A stretch of DNA of 64,000 bases from Gammaproteobacteria bacterium (GCA_016182845.1 JACPFT010000012.1:205603-269602), one strand, 5' to 3'; counted from the first letter of the stretch, positions 20,551 through 29,578 are shown. The notes: a model not told the origin generated them from the letters alone. Numbers and translations are program-made.

Positions 20551-21411
20551 TTAAGTCGCCGTCTTCCCCACCTTGGGCAGTTCAATCGGCGGCGACGGCA
20601 TCTCCATGATGTCGTGCTCGTCGTTGCCCAGCAGATTGTCCCCGCCCCAGGGCAGATGCCGGTAGCGTTCCCGGCTCATGTCGCCCACGAAGGGGAATTT
20701 CAGGACATCGAAGTAAGGCGAGTAGTCGAAGTCGCGGGGCGTGTACAAACGCGGGTTGCGCTTGATGAGCTGAATGCCGGTATCCTGGTGCGCCTTGATG
20801 ATGGGCAGGATCGGGTACTTCACCGTGTTGAAGGCCTCGGCCAGCATGGTCGAGCACACGGTGCGCGTCGAGTCGCCGGCATGCTGCACGAACAGGCTGG
20901 AGCGCCAACGGCGCGGCAGGAAGCCCCAGGGCATCATGAAGCGCATCAGATCCAGGAGCTGGCGCACATTGTAGTCGTCGCCCAGGTGGCCGATAGCATA
21001 GTTGCAGACGCGCTGGGCGTCATGCCGGGAAATGCCGCTGGGCCGGCAGATGCGCAGGTGGTCGTGCCGGTATTCCTCCAGGCGCGTGACGATGGTGCCC
21101 TGGCCCAAGATCCCCTCGATGACCAGCTGTTCCTCGTCCTGGCCGCTGGAGAACTGCTTGAGCCGGGCACGCACCGCCGGATCCTCGACATCGTGCACCC
21201 GCCCTACATAGAGCATGGCGTGGGACCAGGGGCTCTGGGTGATCATCTTGATGACATCGGCGACGCGCGTGCGCCCCTCCACCAGGACGATGTCGCCGGG
21301 TCTCAGCTCATACTTGATGCGCTCGAAGTCCACCAGGGGAAAGGGTCGCGGCGGACCGTCCGTGGTCAGCCAGGCGACAAGACGAGCCTTGAGACGGCTA
21401 AGCATGCCCAT
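20551..21411 (-). CDS. Permuted NlpC/P60 (YiiX/YebB-like) cysteine hydrolase
   Basis: A 286-residue protein of the YiiX/C92 circularly permuted papain-like group. The fold is suggested by YELRPGDIVLVEGRTRVADV (about residues 34-53), the catalytic His in WSHAMLYVG (residue near 64) and a catalytic Cys in TVCSTMLAEAF (near residue 190). In classical NlpC/P60 enzymes Cys precedes His; here the order is reversed, as in this family. Members act on amide or thioester bonds in lipids or peptides; the substrate here is unknown. No signal peptide is visible, so it is probably cytosolic or peripherally bound through the basic N terminus. Confidence 0.75.
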   Translation of the reverse strand: MGMLSRLKARLVAWLTTDGPPRPFPLVDFERIKYELRPGDIVLVEGRTRVADVIKMITQSPWSHAMLYVGRVHDVEDPAVRARLKQFSSGQDEEQLVIEGILGQGTIVTRLEEYRHDHLRICRPSGISRHDAQRVCNYAIGHLGDDYNVRQLLDLMRFMMPWGFLPRRWRSSLFVQHAGDSTRTVCSTMLAEAFNTVKYPILPIIKAHQDTGIQLIKRNPRLYTPRDFDYSPYFDVLKFPFVGDMSRERYRHLPWGGDNLLGNDEHDIMEMPSPPIELPKVGKTAT

Positions 21412-21488
21412 GGGTTCCAGGGTACCGACAGTACGGTTCGTACTCGTTTAGGTATAGCCCAGGCCCATGACAAACGCCTGACGGAGGC

Positions 21489-21824
21489 CTAAATGCAGCG
21501 CGTCGGCTTGGGCAGTCCCGCCAGCTTGGTGGCCTGCTTGGCCGCGCCGCCGGGGAACAGGCCGGCCAGGAAGAGGCTATTGCCCTTCTCTGGCCCCAGG
21601 TGTTGCCCCAGGTACTTCACCAGGGGACGCATGGCCGGGCTGGTCTTGAACTCCTCGTAATAGCGCCGCACATAGCGCAGGACTTGCCAATGATCCTCGC
21701 CGAGCACCAGGCCTTCCGCCTCGGCAATGGCCGCCGCCACGGCCTCGTCCCAGAGACCCGGCTCGCGCAGATAGCCTTCCGCATCCGTGGCGATCTCCCG
21801 CCCGGCGACCCACAACACGCCCAT
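21489..21824 (-). CDS. tusE: Sulfurtransferase TusE (DsrC family, single cysteine)
   Basis: A 111-residue DsrC/TusE protein that accepts persulfide sulfur from TusBCD and passes it to MnmA for 2-thiouridine in tRNA. The C-terminal arm ends GLPKPTRCI with the conserved penultimate Cys110. The residue eleven positions earlier, a second Cys in dissimilatory DsrC, is Thr99. That supports the TusE role rather than sulfur oxidation. ATG at 21824 overlaps the tusB stop by one base (TGATG). It is the last gene of the tusD-C-B-E operon. Confidence 0.88.
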   Translation of the reverse strand: MGVLWVAGREIATDAEGYLREPGLWDEAVAAAIAEAEGLVLGEDHWQVLRYVRRYYEEFKTSPAMRPLVKYLGQHLGPEKGNSLFLAGLFPGGAAKQATKLAGLPKPTRCI

Positions 21825-22126
21825 CAGCTCCAGCTCACCGTCTTGTCGTGGGCGACCACCAGGGCGACGAAACCGGCATCGTCGATGCACGCGATCCCGT
21901 CCATGAGCTTGTCCGAAAGCCCCCGCGCCCGCACATCGGCTTCCAGCACATACAGGCGCAAGTCCACGCCCTGGGACTTGAGGCGCTGCGCAGCCATGGA
22001 GCCCGCGACGGCCGCCACCACCGCATCCTCGATGAGCAGGACCGCCGCGCCCGGCGCGGCCAGGCGCAGACAGGCATTGAGTGCATCGGACTGATAGGGC
22101 GAGCGGTTGACCAGGTGCAAAGTCAT
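21824..22126 (-). CDS. tusB: Sulfur relay protein TusB (DsrH family)
   Basis: A 100-residue subunit of the TusBCD hexamer. It begins MTLHLVNRSPYQSDALNACL, with Cys19 at the position equivalent to the conserved cysteine of DsrH. The fold continues through LLIEDAVVAAVAGS and LYVLEADVRARGL, as in the family. It lies between tusC (two bases away) and tusE (one-base overlap), so it is translationally coupled to both. Confidence 0.85.
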   Translation of the reverse strand: MTLHLVNRSPYQSDALNACLRLAAPGAAVLLIEDAVVAAVAGSMAAQRLKSQGVDLRLYVLEADVRARGLSDKLMDGIACIDDAGFVALVVAHDKTVSWS

Positions 22127-22127
22127 C

Positions 22128-22484
22128 TCAAAATCCCAACACTACATCTTGGGCCTCGATAAGCGCCCGAATCGCTGGTAGATCCAGGACTTCCACCGGC
22201 ATCAGCATATCCTCGACACGCAAGCCGCGCTGCGCCAGGGCGCCTGCATCCACGTAGATCCGCTCCACATCGTAAAGCGGCAGGCTGGCGAAACTGGCCG
22301 AGGCGTCCTTCAGCCCCAGGGCATCGGACTGGCCCTTGGCCAGCAGGAACACGCCGTCGCCCAGAAACAACAGGCTGACCTCCTGGTCGAAGGCGGCCGC
22401 CACGAAGGCGGCGTCCAGGCCCTCGCGGCCGGCGCTGCTGCCATAGGGCCCGTGGCGATGAATGAACAGCACGCGCTTGGCCAT
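22128..22484 (-). CDS. tusC: Sulfur relay protein TusC (DsrF family)
   Basis: A 118-residue DsrE/F-fold protein. It starts MAKRVLFIHRHGPYGSSAGREG, typical of TusC/DsrF, where the segment after PYG forms the first helix, and has FDQEVSLLFLGDGVFLLAKG. There is no cysteine in the whole protein, so it is structural rather than catalytic within the TusBCD complex. It overlaps the tusD stop by one base. Confidence 0.88.
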   Translation of the reverse strand: MAKRVLFIHRHGPYGSSAGREGLDAAFVAAAFDQEVSLLFLGDGVFLLAKGQSDALGLKDASASFASLPLYDVERIYVDAGALAQRGLRVEDMLMPVEVLDLPAIRALIEAQDVVLGF

Positions 22485-22873
22485 CAGCCGAACTCCACCA
22501 CGCGGTCCGCCTCGATCAGCGATTCCACCAGTTGACCCAGGCCGCTGAGCTCGAAGCCCGGCGCGAGGTTATGCCCGTCCCGTTCCCAGCGCTCGGCCTC
22601 TTCGGCATTGAGCACGCCCCGGCGCAGGGCCGCCGCGACGCAGACCACCAACTCCACGCCATTCAGCTCGGCAAAAGCCCGCCAGCGCGCGCCCAGGTCG
22701 ACCTCATCGGCCGGTAGCGCCGGCAGCCAGCTCCCCGCCAGGACGCCGTCCCGGTAGAAAAACACCCGCGACACCGCATGCCCGCCGGCCACGGCCGCGC
22801 AGGCGAAGCGGTAGGCCGTGTCCTGGGACTGGCCGGCGTGGGGACTGGCATTGACGAGCAGGGCGAAGCGCAT
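22484..22873 (-). CDS. tusD: Sulfurtransferase TusD (DsrE family)
   Basis: A 129-residue protein and the catalytic subunit of TusBCD. It begins MRFALLVNASPHAGQSQDTA, then AGGHAVSRVFFYRDGVLAGS, and carries the active-site Cys in LVVCVAAALRRGVL (near residue 77), followed by the GHNLAPGFELSGLGQLVESL C terminus. It receives sulfur from IscS via TusA and passes it to TusE. It is the first gene of the operon. The order D-C-B-E equals dsrE-F-H-C of sulfur bacteria, but no dsrAB is present in this window. Confidence 0.9.
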   Translation of the reverse strand: MRFALLVNASPHAGQSQDTAYRFACAAVAGGHAVSRVFFYRDGVLAGSWLPALPADEVDLGARWRAFAELNGVELVVCVAAALRRGVLNAEEAERWERDGHNLAPGFELSGLGQLVESLIEADRVVEFG

Positions 22874-22923
22874 GGAAAGGACCGCGAGGAGAGTGCGCGA
22901 ATTGTAGGTAAGACCGGACCAAG

Positions 22924-22951
22924 AAAAAAGCCCCGCGTCGCGAGGCTTTTT
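22924..22951 (-). terminator. Terminator after the Bax-inhibitor-1 gene
   Basis: On the minus strand AAAAAGCC...GCG pairs with CGC..GGCTTTTT to give a stem with one mismatch ending in T6. It lies 19 bases beyond the stop of the YccA-like gene and separates it from the tus operon. Confidence 0.8.
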
Positions 22952-22969
22952 GTCTGGACTCGAACCGGC

Positions 22970-23632
22970 TTAGTCGTCGCTGGCAAAACCCAGCAACTGC
23001 AGCATGGTGGTGAACAAATTGTAGATGTCCAGATACAGGGCCACCGTGGCGCGGATGTAATTGGTCTCGCCGCCGTGGATGATGCGGCTGGTGTCGAACA
23101 GGATGAGGCCGGAGAACACCAGCATGCTGATGCAGGCCAGACCCAGCTGGGCGGCGCTGCTGCCCACGAAGATATTGATGAGGCCGCCCAGGACCAGGAT
23201 GATGAGGCCGGCGAACAGGAAGCCGCCCATGAAGGAAAAATCCTTCTTGGTGGTCAGGGCATAGCCGGACAGGCCGAGGAAGACCACGCCCGTGCCGCCC
23301 AGGGCCTGCATGACGATGCCGGCGCCGTGCAAGGCGGTGTAGGCGCTCAGGATCGGGCCGAGGGCGAAGCCCATCAGGCCGGTGAAGCCGAAGATCGCCC
23401 AGATCCCCTTGCCGCTATCGGCGGTGCGGTGCACCACGAAGAGCATGGCGAAGGCCGCGATGATGCAGACGATGTAGGCGACGAAACCCAGATTCAGGGT
23501 CATGGAGATGGCGGCAGTGAGGGCACTGAACAACAGCGTCATGGACAACAGCCAGTAGGTGTTGCGCAGAACCTTATTGACCTCCAGGGTACTGGTCTGG
23601 CCGCGACTCAGGGTTGAGACGTTGTAATCCAT
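22970..23632 (-). CDS. Bax inhibitor-1/YccA family membrane protein
   Basis: A 220-residue inner-membrane protein with seven hydrophobic segments (for example LLSMTLLFSALTAAISMTLN and AIFGFTGLMGFALGPILSAY) and the BI-1 signature FDTSRIIHGGETNYIRATVALYLDIYN in its C-terminal part. The two conserved Asp residues that gate calcium leak in the structurally studied family members appear here in LFDTSRI and LYLDIYNLF. The closest E. coli relatives are YccA and YbhL; YccA modulates FtsH proteolysis. It is a single-gene unit with its own terminator. Confidence 0.9.
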   Translation of the reverse strand: MDYNVSTLSRGQTSTLEVNKVLRNTYWLLSMTLLFSALTAAISMTLNLGFVAYIVCIIAAFAMLFVVHRTADSGKGIWAIFGFTGLMGFALGPILSAYTALHGAGIVMQALGGTGVVFLGLSGYALTTKKDFSFMGGFLFAGLIILVLGGLINIFVGSSAAQLGLACISMLVFSGLILFDTSRIIHGGETNYIRATVALYLDIYNLFTTMLQLLGFASDD

Positions 23633-23754
23633 GGTTCACTCCTCGACTCAAAAACGCGAAATCTGTTTGCCCAGTATAGAGGGCTTGGGTGCAGAAAAGT
23701 TCCTGCCGAAACAAATTCTTAACAAATCGACTCGGCGAGCGGCCGGCTTACTGG

Positions 23755-24786
23755 CTACTGAAATTGCCGTAAGCTCAGCCAGCCCCAGGCCCGGGTCGCC
23801 AGGGAAGCCATGCTGCCCTCGACCTGGCTGGTCAGCTTCTTGGTCCAGTGCTTATGGGGCTTGAATTCAACGGAAAACACCTGGCGCTCCGCTGCCCAGC
23901 GCACCAGCAGATCGTCGCTGGTGGCCAGCTCGTCGACCAGCCCCAGCTCCAGGGCCTGGGAGCCATACCAGTGCTCGCCGGTGGCCACGCGCTCCAGGCT
24001 CAGGCCAGGCCGGTTGTCGCGGATAAAGTGCTTGAACAGGGCATGGGCCTCTTCCAGCTCCTCCTTGAACTTCTCGCGGGCCTTGTCGGTGTTTTCCCCC
24101 AACACGGTCAGGGTGCGCTTGAACTCGCCGGCCGTGTGCAGCTCGATATCCACGTCGTGCTTCTTCAGCAGCCGGTTGAAATTGGGTAGCTGGGCCACGA
24201 CGCCGATGGAACCGAGTACGGCAAAAGGCGCGGCGACGACGTGTTCCGCGACGCAAGCCATCATGTAGCCGCCGCTGGCCGCCACCTTGTCCACGGCCAC
24301 GGTCAGCTTCAGACCCTGATCGCGCAAGCGCCGCAACTGGGAGGCCGCCAAGCCGTAGCTGTGCACCAACCCGCCTGCGCTCTCCAGCCGAACCAAGACC
24401 GGATCGCCGGCCCTGGCCACCGCCAGGATAGCCGTTACTTCCTCGCGCAGACACTCCACCGCCGAGGCGCGCATATCGCCCTTGAAGCTCAGCACATAGC
24501 CGCGCGCCGGATGATCCTCGGACTTCGATAGCTTGTCCTTCAGCTTGGCCTGCTTTTTCTCCTGCTTCTGCTCGCGCTTGAAAGCCTCTTTGGGCCACAC
24601 CGCCTCGCGCATGTGGTCGCGCAGATGTTTCAGGCGTTCGCTGAGATCATGCACTTGAACCGTACCCGCCCCCTCCCCTTCGCTATGACGGCGGCTCGCG
24701 GCCATCAGGGCCATGACCGCCCCGATGGCCAGGACCACGGTCAGGGTCTTGGCCAGGAACAATCCATAGTCGGACAAAAACTCCAT
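23755..24786 (-). CDS. sohB: Inner-membrane peptidase SohB (S49 family)
   Basis: A 343-residue signal-peptide-peptidase-like serine protease. The N-terminal membrane anchor is residues 9-29. A highly charged coiled linker rich in E, K and Q spans about 65-92. The protease domain has Ser171 in AASGGYMMAC and Lys223 in GEFKRTLT as catalytic dyad, with the ESAGGLVHSYG loop at 135-145. This is the short SohB form, half the size of SppA. ATG at 24786 (MEFLSDYGLF) matches the family; the reading frame upstream overlaps the terminator of the lipase gene and is discarded. Confidence 0.92.
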   Translation of the reverse strand: MEFLSDYGLFLAKTLTVVLAIGAVMALMAASRRHSEGEGAGTVQVHDLSERLKHLRDHMREAVWPKEAFKREQKQEKKQAKLKDKLSKSEDHPARGYVLSFKGDMRASAVECLREEVTAILAVARAGDPVLVRLESAGGLVHSYGLAASQLRRLRDQGLKLTVAVDKVAASGGYMMACVAEHVVAAPFAVLGSIGVVAQLPNFNRLLKKHDVDIELHTAGEFKRTLTVLGENTDKAREKFKEELEEAHALFKHFIRDNRPGLSLERVATGEHWYGSQALELGLVDELATSDDLLVRWAAERQVFSVEFKPHKHWTKKLTSQVEGSMASLATRAWGWLSLRQFQ

Positions 24787-24826
24787 GCTGGATACTCTTG
24801 CTCTTCGATAGGACGATATAAAAACG

Positions 24827-24854
24827 AAAAAGCCCTTGCGAGGCAAGGGCTTTT
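24827..24854 (-). terminator. Terminator after the lipase-like lipoprotein gene
   Basis: On the minus strand AAAAGCCCTTGC and GCAAGGGCTTTT form a stem of about 12 bp around a four-base loop, and the 3' arm runs into T residues. It lies 20 bases past the stop codon at 24874 and isolates that gene from sohB. Confidence 0.88.
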
Positions 24855-24873
24855 CCGTGTGCCTGATGCTTAC

Positions 24874-27177
24874 TTAAGGCTTAACGATGGGGCTGTTGAC
24901 CACCTGGACTGCCGTGCCTGCCGTCTTCAGGAAGGAAACCATCTGGGTCTGCATTTCGGCCGTCACCGTACCGGATGGGTCCAGTTTGGCATCAGGAGCC
25001 AGCAGCGAGCCATGAGCCCCGGCCAAGAAGCGCACCGCGCCACGCACACCGGATGGGTTGGCGGTCGTAGCCGAAATCGTGCCGAGGTTCAGTGCCGAGA
25101 TCAGCGGCTCGGTGCCGCCCAGCGGGCCATCGGTGAAGACCGTGTAGGGCAGATCCAGGTTGCCGGTCAGCGGATTGACCGCGACGGTGCTGCGTGCCGT
25201 CACGCTGTTGGGAATGACCAAGTCGGACGGGCTGTTGTTGAAGCCTCCCACGACCTCGTGGACCAGCACCGGGAAGCCGCGGGCCACGCTGGCAGCGGCC
25301 GTATTAACCGGATCACCACTGTCCACAACGGTCTGGGCTGCGAACAGGAAGCTCTCGTAGTCTTCCGTGCCTGCCACGACACCGTTGGCGGCGAGACCGG
25401 CGCGGATGCGCGGACCGAAACCGGCAGAACCGTCCAAGAGACGCGAAAGGCCGCCGCCCGGCACGGACAGCATCGCCGCCTTGATGCGAGGTTCAAAGCC
25501 GGCAAAGTTCACGCCGGCGATCGAGCCCAGAGACTGGCCTACGAAATAGATCCTGTCGGCATCGAAATCTACGCCGCCGCCATCGTAGTCCAGGGTCGTC
25601 ACCACGCGGCTCAGAGAGAACAAGTCGGCTGCCGCTTGCCGCAGGTTGTCGCGGGTGTTCAAGAAGTTGGAGAGGTTGATGAACCAGGCGCCGGAGGCGT
25701 CGGGGTTGCCGTCCGGCGTCCCCAAGGCCCCGGTGGTGTTGTTCATTAGATCCAAACCGAAGGTTCGTTCGCGCAGTGGCCCATTAGCGTCACCGGTGGA
25801 ATAGCCTTGGAACAAGGCGCCGGCAGACGCACCTAGGCCGTGCATTGGCTGATCGATGGCGACCGTTGCGAAACACTGGCTGGCCAGAGTGCCGGACAGT
25901 GCGAACATGTCCGCGCGGTTGCGGGTGATGCCGTGCTGGAAGATGACCACCGGATAGGGCTTGGCGCAATCGGGAACACTGGCCATGGGCACAGACATCA
26001 GCAGGGGAACGCTCTCGTCTCCCGTCTTGGCCGGCAGTTTGTTGGCATAGGACAGGTTGGTGCCAAGCGGGTTCGGGCTGCCATTGGGAAGCGTAGGCGA
26101 GGCCTGCCAGAATGAAGCAATGACGGCAGGATCGACGACGCTGTCGTTCAGCACCGGGTTCGGGGCCACCGTGGCACCCTTCAGGAAATACGGCAGGGTC
26201 AGCTGGCCAGCGTAGATCATCGCTGCCGACGCATTGGGCGCTGCGCTTGCGGGAGGGGGCAACAGATTCTGCGGCGCAACCGGCGCCACGAGAACCGTGG
26301 GGTTGGCTCCAGGGCTATTGATGAATGCACGCGTCGTCGCCAAGACCTCGTTGACCGACTGCACGGTGAACACATAGGAAGCAATGATGTCGGCCGGCAC
26401 GATGCCTTTGCTGGCTGCGGCGGCCTCCTGAGCATTGACCGCCAGTTGCAGGTTGCGCGCGGCACCAGCCGGCAGCGGCGCGACCTGTTTGACGACACCA
26501 TAGGTCGCGTCGGCAATCACTGCATTGCCCTTGTTATCCTTGGCTCCATTGGTCACGACGACCATGTAGCTGGCCTGGGGACTGAGCGGCTTGAGCGGGA
26601 AGACGCGGACGGTCATCCCGGTCTTGTCGTCGCTTGCGGCACTAATCTTGTAATCGGTGTTGGCTTCCAACTCCGACTCGATGCCGGTCACCAGGCCCGA
26701 CGGCGCCTTGATGCCGGGGGCGACTTCGGGACGATTGAGGCTAACTTTGAAGATGCGCAGCGTGCTGCCGCCGGCCACCGAAGCGGCATCCAACTTGATG
26801 CTGCTGTCGACATTGGAGAACTTGATGATGAAAGGCGCAGTGGCCGACCAGCCGTCCAGGCGGCTCAGTTGATCGCGGATGGCCTGTTTGCTGGACGAAT
26901 AGGCCGGCGTTCCAAAGCAGGGCTGCTCGGAGGTCCGCGCCGGCGGGGTGTTCAAGGTCAGATCATTAGAGCCAGAGAACAGGATATCGTTCGGGGTGGG
27001 TACGGAATAACCATCGCAGTTGGCATCCTCGGACTCGAAGACCAGCTTGGTGCGCGCAACGCTGCCGGAACCGGGAGGAACAATGGGCTCCGCCGGACCA
27101 TCGCTACCGCCGCCACCGCCGCAAGCGGTCAGAGCCAAGCTGCTGAGTACAGCGAGTCCGATAACATTCATCTTCAT
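24874..27177 (-). CDS. VolA/Pla-1-like surface lipase lipoprotein
   Basis: A 767-residue lipoprotein. The signal peptide ends at lipobox LTAC (Cys19), followed by a glycine-rich tether. The N-terminal half contains the domain found in Pla-1/cef and VolA lipases, with Ig-like beta segments such as LKPLSPQASYMVVVTNGAKD. The alpha/beta hydrolase half has an oxyanion motif FQHG (413-416), the nucleophile elbow GQSLG (Ser549) and a candidate catalytic His in AGAHGSL near the end. VolA of Vibrio is a surface lysophospholipase used to feed on host or environmental lipids. Lipase is the best call; the exact substrate is inferred. It has its own terminator and a long upstream region shared with prkA. 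Confidence 0.82.
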   Translation of the reverse strand: MKMNVIGLAVLSSLALTACGGGGGSDGPAEPIVPPGSGSVARTKLVFESEDANCDGYSVPTPNDILFSGSNDLTLNTPPARTSEQPCFGTPAYSSSKQAIRDQLSRLDGWSATAPFIIKFSNVDSSIKLDAASVAGGSTLRIFKVSLNRPEVAPGIKAPSGLVTGIESELEANTDYKISAASDDKTGMTVRVFPLKPLSPQASYMVVVTNGAKDNKGNAVIADATYGVVKQVAPLPAGAARNLQLAVNAQEAAAASKGIVPADIIASYVFTVQSVNEVLATTRAFINSPGANPTVLVAPVAPQNLLPPPASAAPNASAAMIYAGQLTLPYFLKGATVAPNPVLNDSVVDPAVIASFWQASPTLPNGSPNPLGTNLSYANKLPAKTGDESVPLLMSVPMASVPDCAKPYPVVIFQHGITRNRADMFALSGTLASQCFATVAIDQPMHGLGASAGALFQGYSTGDANGPLRERTFGLDLMNNTTGALGTPDGNPDASGAWFINLSNFLNTRDNLRQAAADLFSLSRVVTTLDYDGGGVDFDADRIYFVGQSLGSIAGVNFAGFEPRIKAAMLSVPGGGLSRLLDGSAGFGPRIRAGLAANGVVAGTEDYESFLFAAQTVVDSGDPVNTAAASVARGFPVLVHEVVGGFNNSPSDLVIPNSVTARSTVAVNPLTGNLDLPYTVFTDGPLGGTEPLISALNLGTISATTANPSGVRGAVRFLAGAHGSLLAPDAKLDPSGTVTAEMQTQMVSFLKTAGTAVQVVNSPIVKP

Positions 27178-27655
27178 TATGTGATTCTCCCGATCAGCCG
27201 TTTTTTCTTATCTTGCGTAGCAGCATGAAGCGACGCAGCCATGCGCGGTGACACCGATTCCCGCGAGCCGCTCGCCATCAGCAGAAGTGGCGACCCGCCC
27301 GGTACAGGGTTTCGGCAATCCTACTGGTCCGGGAAGAGCCTGGCAAGTCCACCGACCAGTTGCCTTTTTCTGGTCAGCATGCCGGCTGCAGCCGACATTG
27401 CACTGCAACAACGCAACAGCCCCCAGCGAAGCAGACCGTGGCTTGCACCCCGTTAGCATGCGAAAAAAGACTGGCTTCGCGCTTTATTTCCCTATTCCAG
27501 AACTATGCTTGTAACCAAGGACCTTTCTTAGAATTTTCAATGAGGTCCACGGTACACTCAGGGGTATGCCGCGAATTGAACAGACTTTCCGTACCGCCGA
27601 ACGCCACGGCGGACCTCCGGTCCAAGCATAGCGGGATTTCAAAAGGGAGAGCGTC
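27178..27655. other. Divergent intergenic region, lipase lipoprotein / prkA
   Basis: These 478 bases hold no supported gene; the short frames inside lack ribosome sites and family features. Three CTGGTC motifs cluster at 27324-27329 (+), 27354-27359 (-) and 27370-27375 (+); the first two, extended to ACTGGTC and GACCAGT, form an inverted pair. A ribosome site AAGGGAG precedes the prkA start. I do not see a convincing sigma54 or sigma70 promoter for prkA. Confidence 0.6.
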
Positions 27656-29578
27656 ATGAGTATCTTCAGTCACTTCCAACAACGCTACGAAGAAGCGAAA
27701 GAGGAGGAGTACAGCCTTCAGGAATACCTGGAACTCTGCAAAAGCCAGCGCGCCGCATATGCCAATGCCGCCGAGCGAATGCTCATGGCAATCGGTGATC
27801 CCGAACTCCTCGACACCGCCAAAGAGCCGCGCATGTCCCGCCTGTTTTCCAACAAGGTCATCGCCCGTTACCCGGCCTTCGAAGAATTCTATGGCATGGA
27901 GGAGTCGATAGAACAAATCGTGGCCTACTTCAAGCATGCCGCCCAAGGTCTGGAAGAGAAGAAGCAGATTCTGTACTTGCTGGGCCCAGTCGGCGGCGGC
28001 AAGTCGTCCCTGGCCGAGAAGCTCAAGAAGCTGATGGAGAAAATGCCCATCTATTGCTTGAAGGGTTCACCGGTCTTCGAGACGCCCCTCAGCCTGTTCA
28101 CCCCGGAGGAAGATGGTCCGATCCTGGAGCGCGAATACGGGATCCCGAACCGCTATGTCAGGACCATTATGTCGCCTTGGGCGGTCAAGCGCCTGCATGA
28201 ATTCGGCGGTGACGTCACCAAGTTCCGCGTCGCCAAGCTAAGACCATCCGTGCTCAATCAAATCGGCATCGCGAAAACCGAACCGGGCGATGAGAACAAC
28301 CAAGACATCTCGTCCCTGGTCGGCAAGGTCGATATCCGCAAGCTGGAAAGCTTTTCCCAGAACGATCCGGACGCTTACAGCTATTCCGGCGCGCTCTGCC
28401 GCTCAAACCAGGGCTTGATGGAGTTCGTGGAAATGTTCAAGGCGCCGATCAAGGTGCTGCATCCGCTGCTGACCGCGACTCAGGAGGGCAATTACAACGG
28501 AACCGAGGGCATCTCTTCCCTGCCCTTCGAAGGCATCATCCTGGCTCACTCCAACGAGTCCGAATGGCTGAGCTTCAAGCATAATAAGAATAATGAAGCC
28601 TTCCTGGACCGTGTGTACATCGTCAAGGTCCCCTATTGTCTGCGCGTGTCCGAGGAGGTTCATATCTACCAGAAGCTGCTGAAGAGCAGTTCGCTGGACA
28701 AGGCACCCTGCGCCCCCGGAACAATGGAGATGCTGGCTCAGTTCTCCATCCTGTCGCGCATCAAGGTCCCGGAAAACTCCAGCATCTACTCCAAGATGCG
28801 GGTCTACGACGGAGAAAGCCTCAAGGACATCGACCCCAAGGCCAAGTCCTATCAGGAGTACCGCGACTTTGCCGGCGTCGACGAAGGCATGAATGGCCTA
28901 TCCACCCGCTTCGCATTCAAGATCCTATCGCGCGTATTCAACTTCGACCACTCGGAAATCGCCGCCAATCCAGTGCATTTGCTTTATGTGCTGGAACAGC
29001 AAATCGACCGCGAGCAGTTCCCTGCGGAGATTCATGATCGCTACCTGGAGCATATCAAGGGCTTCCTGGTTCCCCGTTATGTCGAATTCATCGGCAAGGA
29101 AATACAGACTGCCTACCTCGAATCCTACTCGGAATACGGTCAAAACCTGTTCGATCGCTATGTGCTCTATGCCGATTTCTGGATTCAGGACCAGGAATTC
29201 CGCGATCCAGAAACCGGCGAAGTATTCAGCCGCCAGTCACTCAATGATGAGCTGGAAAAGATAGAAAAGCCGGCAGGCATCTCCAACCCCAAGGACTTCC
29301 GCAACGAAGTCGTCAACTTCGTCCTGCGCGCGCGGGCCAATAACGGCGGGAAGAATCCGCCCTGGACCAGCTACGAGAAGCTACGTACGGTTATCGAAAA
29401 GAAGATGTTCTCCAATACCGAAGAGTTGCTGCCGGTCATCTCCTTCAATGCCAAGGCATCGATCGATGACAAGAAGAAGCACGAAGACTTTGTCAACCGC
29501 ATGATGTCCAAGGGATATACCCAGAAGCAGGTTCGCTTGCTCTGCGAGTGGTATTTGCGGGTCAGGAAATCATCCTGA
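27656..29578 (+). CDS. prkA: Serine protein kinase PrkA (YeaG)
   Basis: A 640-residue PrkA protein, an AAA-type ATPase module fused to a C-terminal kinase-like domain. The Walker A motif is GPVGGGKSSLAEK near residue 107. The N terminus (MSIFSHFQQRYEEAKEEEYS) and the HSNESEW and LSRIKVPENSSIYSKMRVYDGE segments are conserved in YeaG. In E. coli YeaG works with YeaH in the response to nitrogen starvation and stationary phase. ATG at 27656 has AAGGGAG at a proper distance. It leads the operon prkA-yeaH-ycgB. Confidence 0.95.
   Translation: MSIFSHFQQRYEEAKEEEYSLQEYLELCKSQRAAYANAAERMLMAIGDPELLDTAKEPRMSRLFSNKVIARYPAFEEFYGMEESIEQIVAYFKHAAQGLEEKKQILYLLGPVGGGKSSLAEKLKKLMEKMPIYCLKGSPVFETPLSLFTPEEDGPILEREYGIPNRYVRTIMSPWAVKRLHEFGGDVTKFRVAKLRPSVLNQIGIAKTEPGDENNQDISSLVGKVDIRKLESFSQNDPDAYSYSGALCRSNQGLMEFVEMFKAPIKVLHPLLTATQEGNYNGTEGISSLPFEGIILAHSNESEWLSFKHNKNNEAFLDRVYIVKVPYCLRVSEEVHIYQKLLKSSSLDKAPCAPGTMEMLAQFSILSRIKVPENSSIYSKMRVYDGESLKDIDPKAKSYQEYRDFAGVDEGMNGLSTRFAFKILSRVFNFDHSEIAANPVHLLYVLEQQIDREQFPAEIHDRYLEHIKGFLVPRYVEFIGKEIQTAYLESYSEYGQNLFDRYVLYADFWIQDQEFRDPETGEVFSRQSLNDELEKIEKPAGISNPKDFRNEVVNFVLRARANNGGKNPPWTSYEKLRTVIEKKMFSNTEELLPVISFNAKASIDDKKKHEDFVNRMMSKGYTQKQVRLLCEWYLRVRKSS

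Noticed and set aside
21489..22873. Reading the DsrE/F/H/C-like cluster as dissimilatory sulfur oxidation
   Set aside because: TusE lacks the second C-terminal cysteine and no dsrAB, dsrMKJOP or sox gene is present in the window.
27241..27659. Short plus-strand frames between the lipase and prkA
   Set aside because: Three overlapping frames of 71-99 codons cover the same bases, none has a ribosome site or recognisable motif, and they contradict each other. The region looks regulatory.
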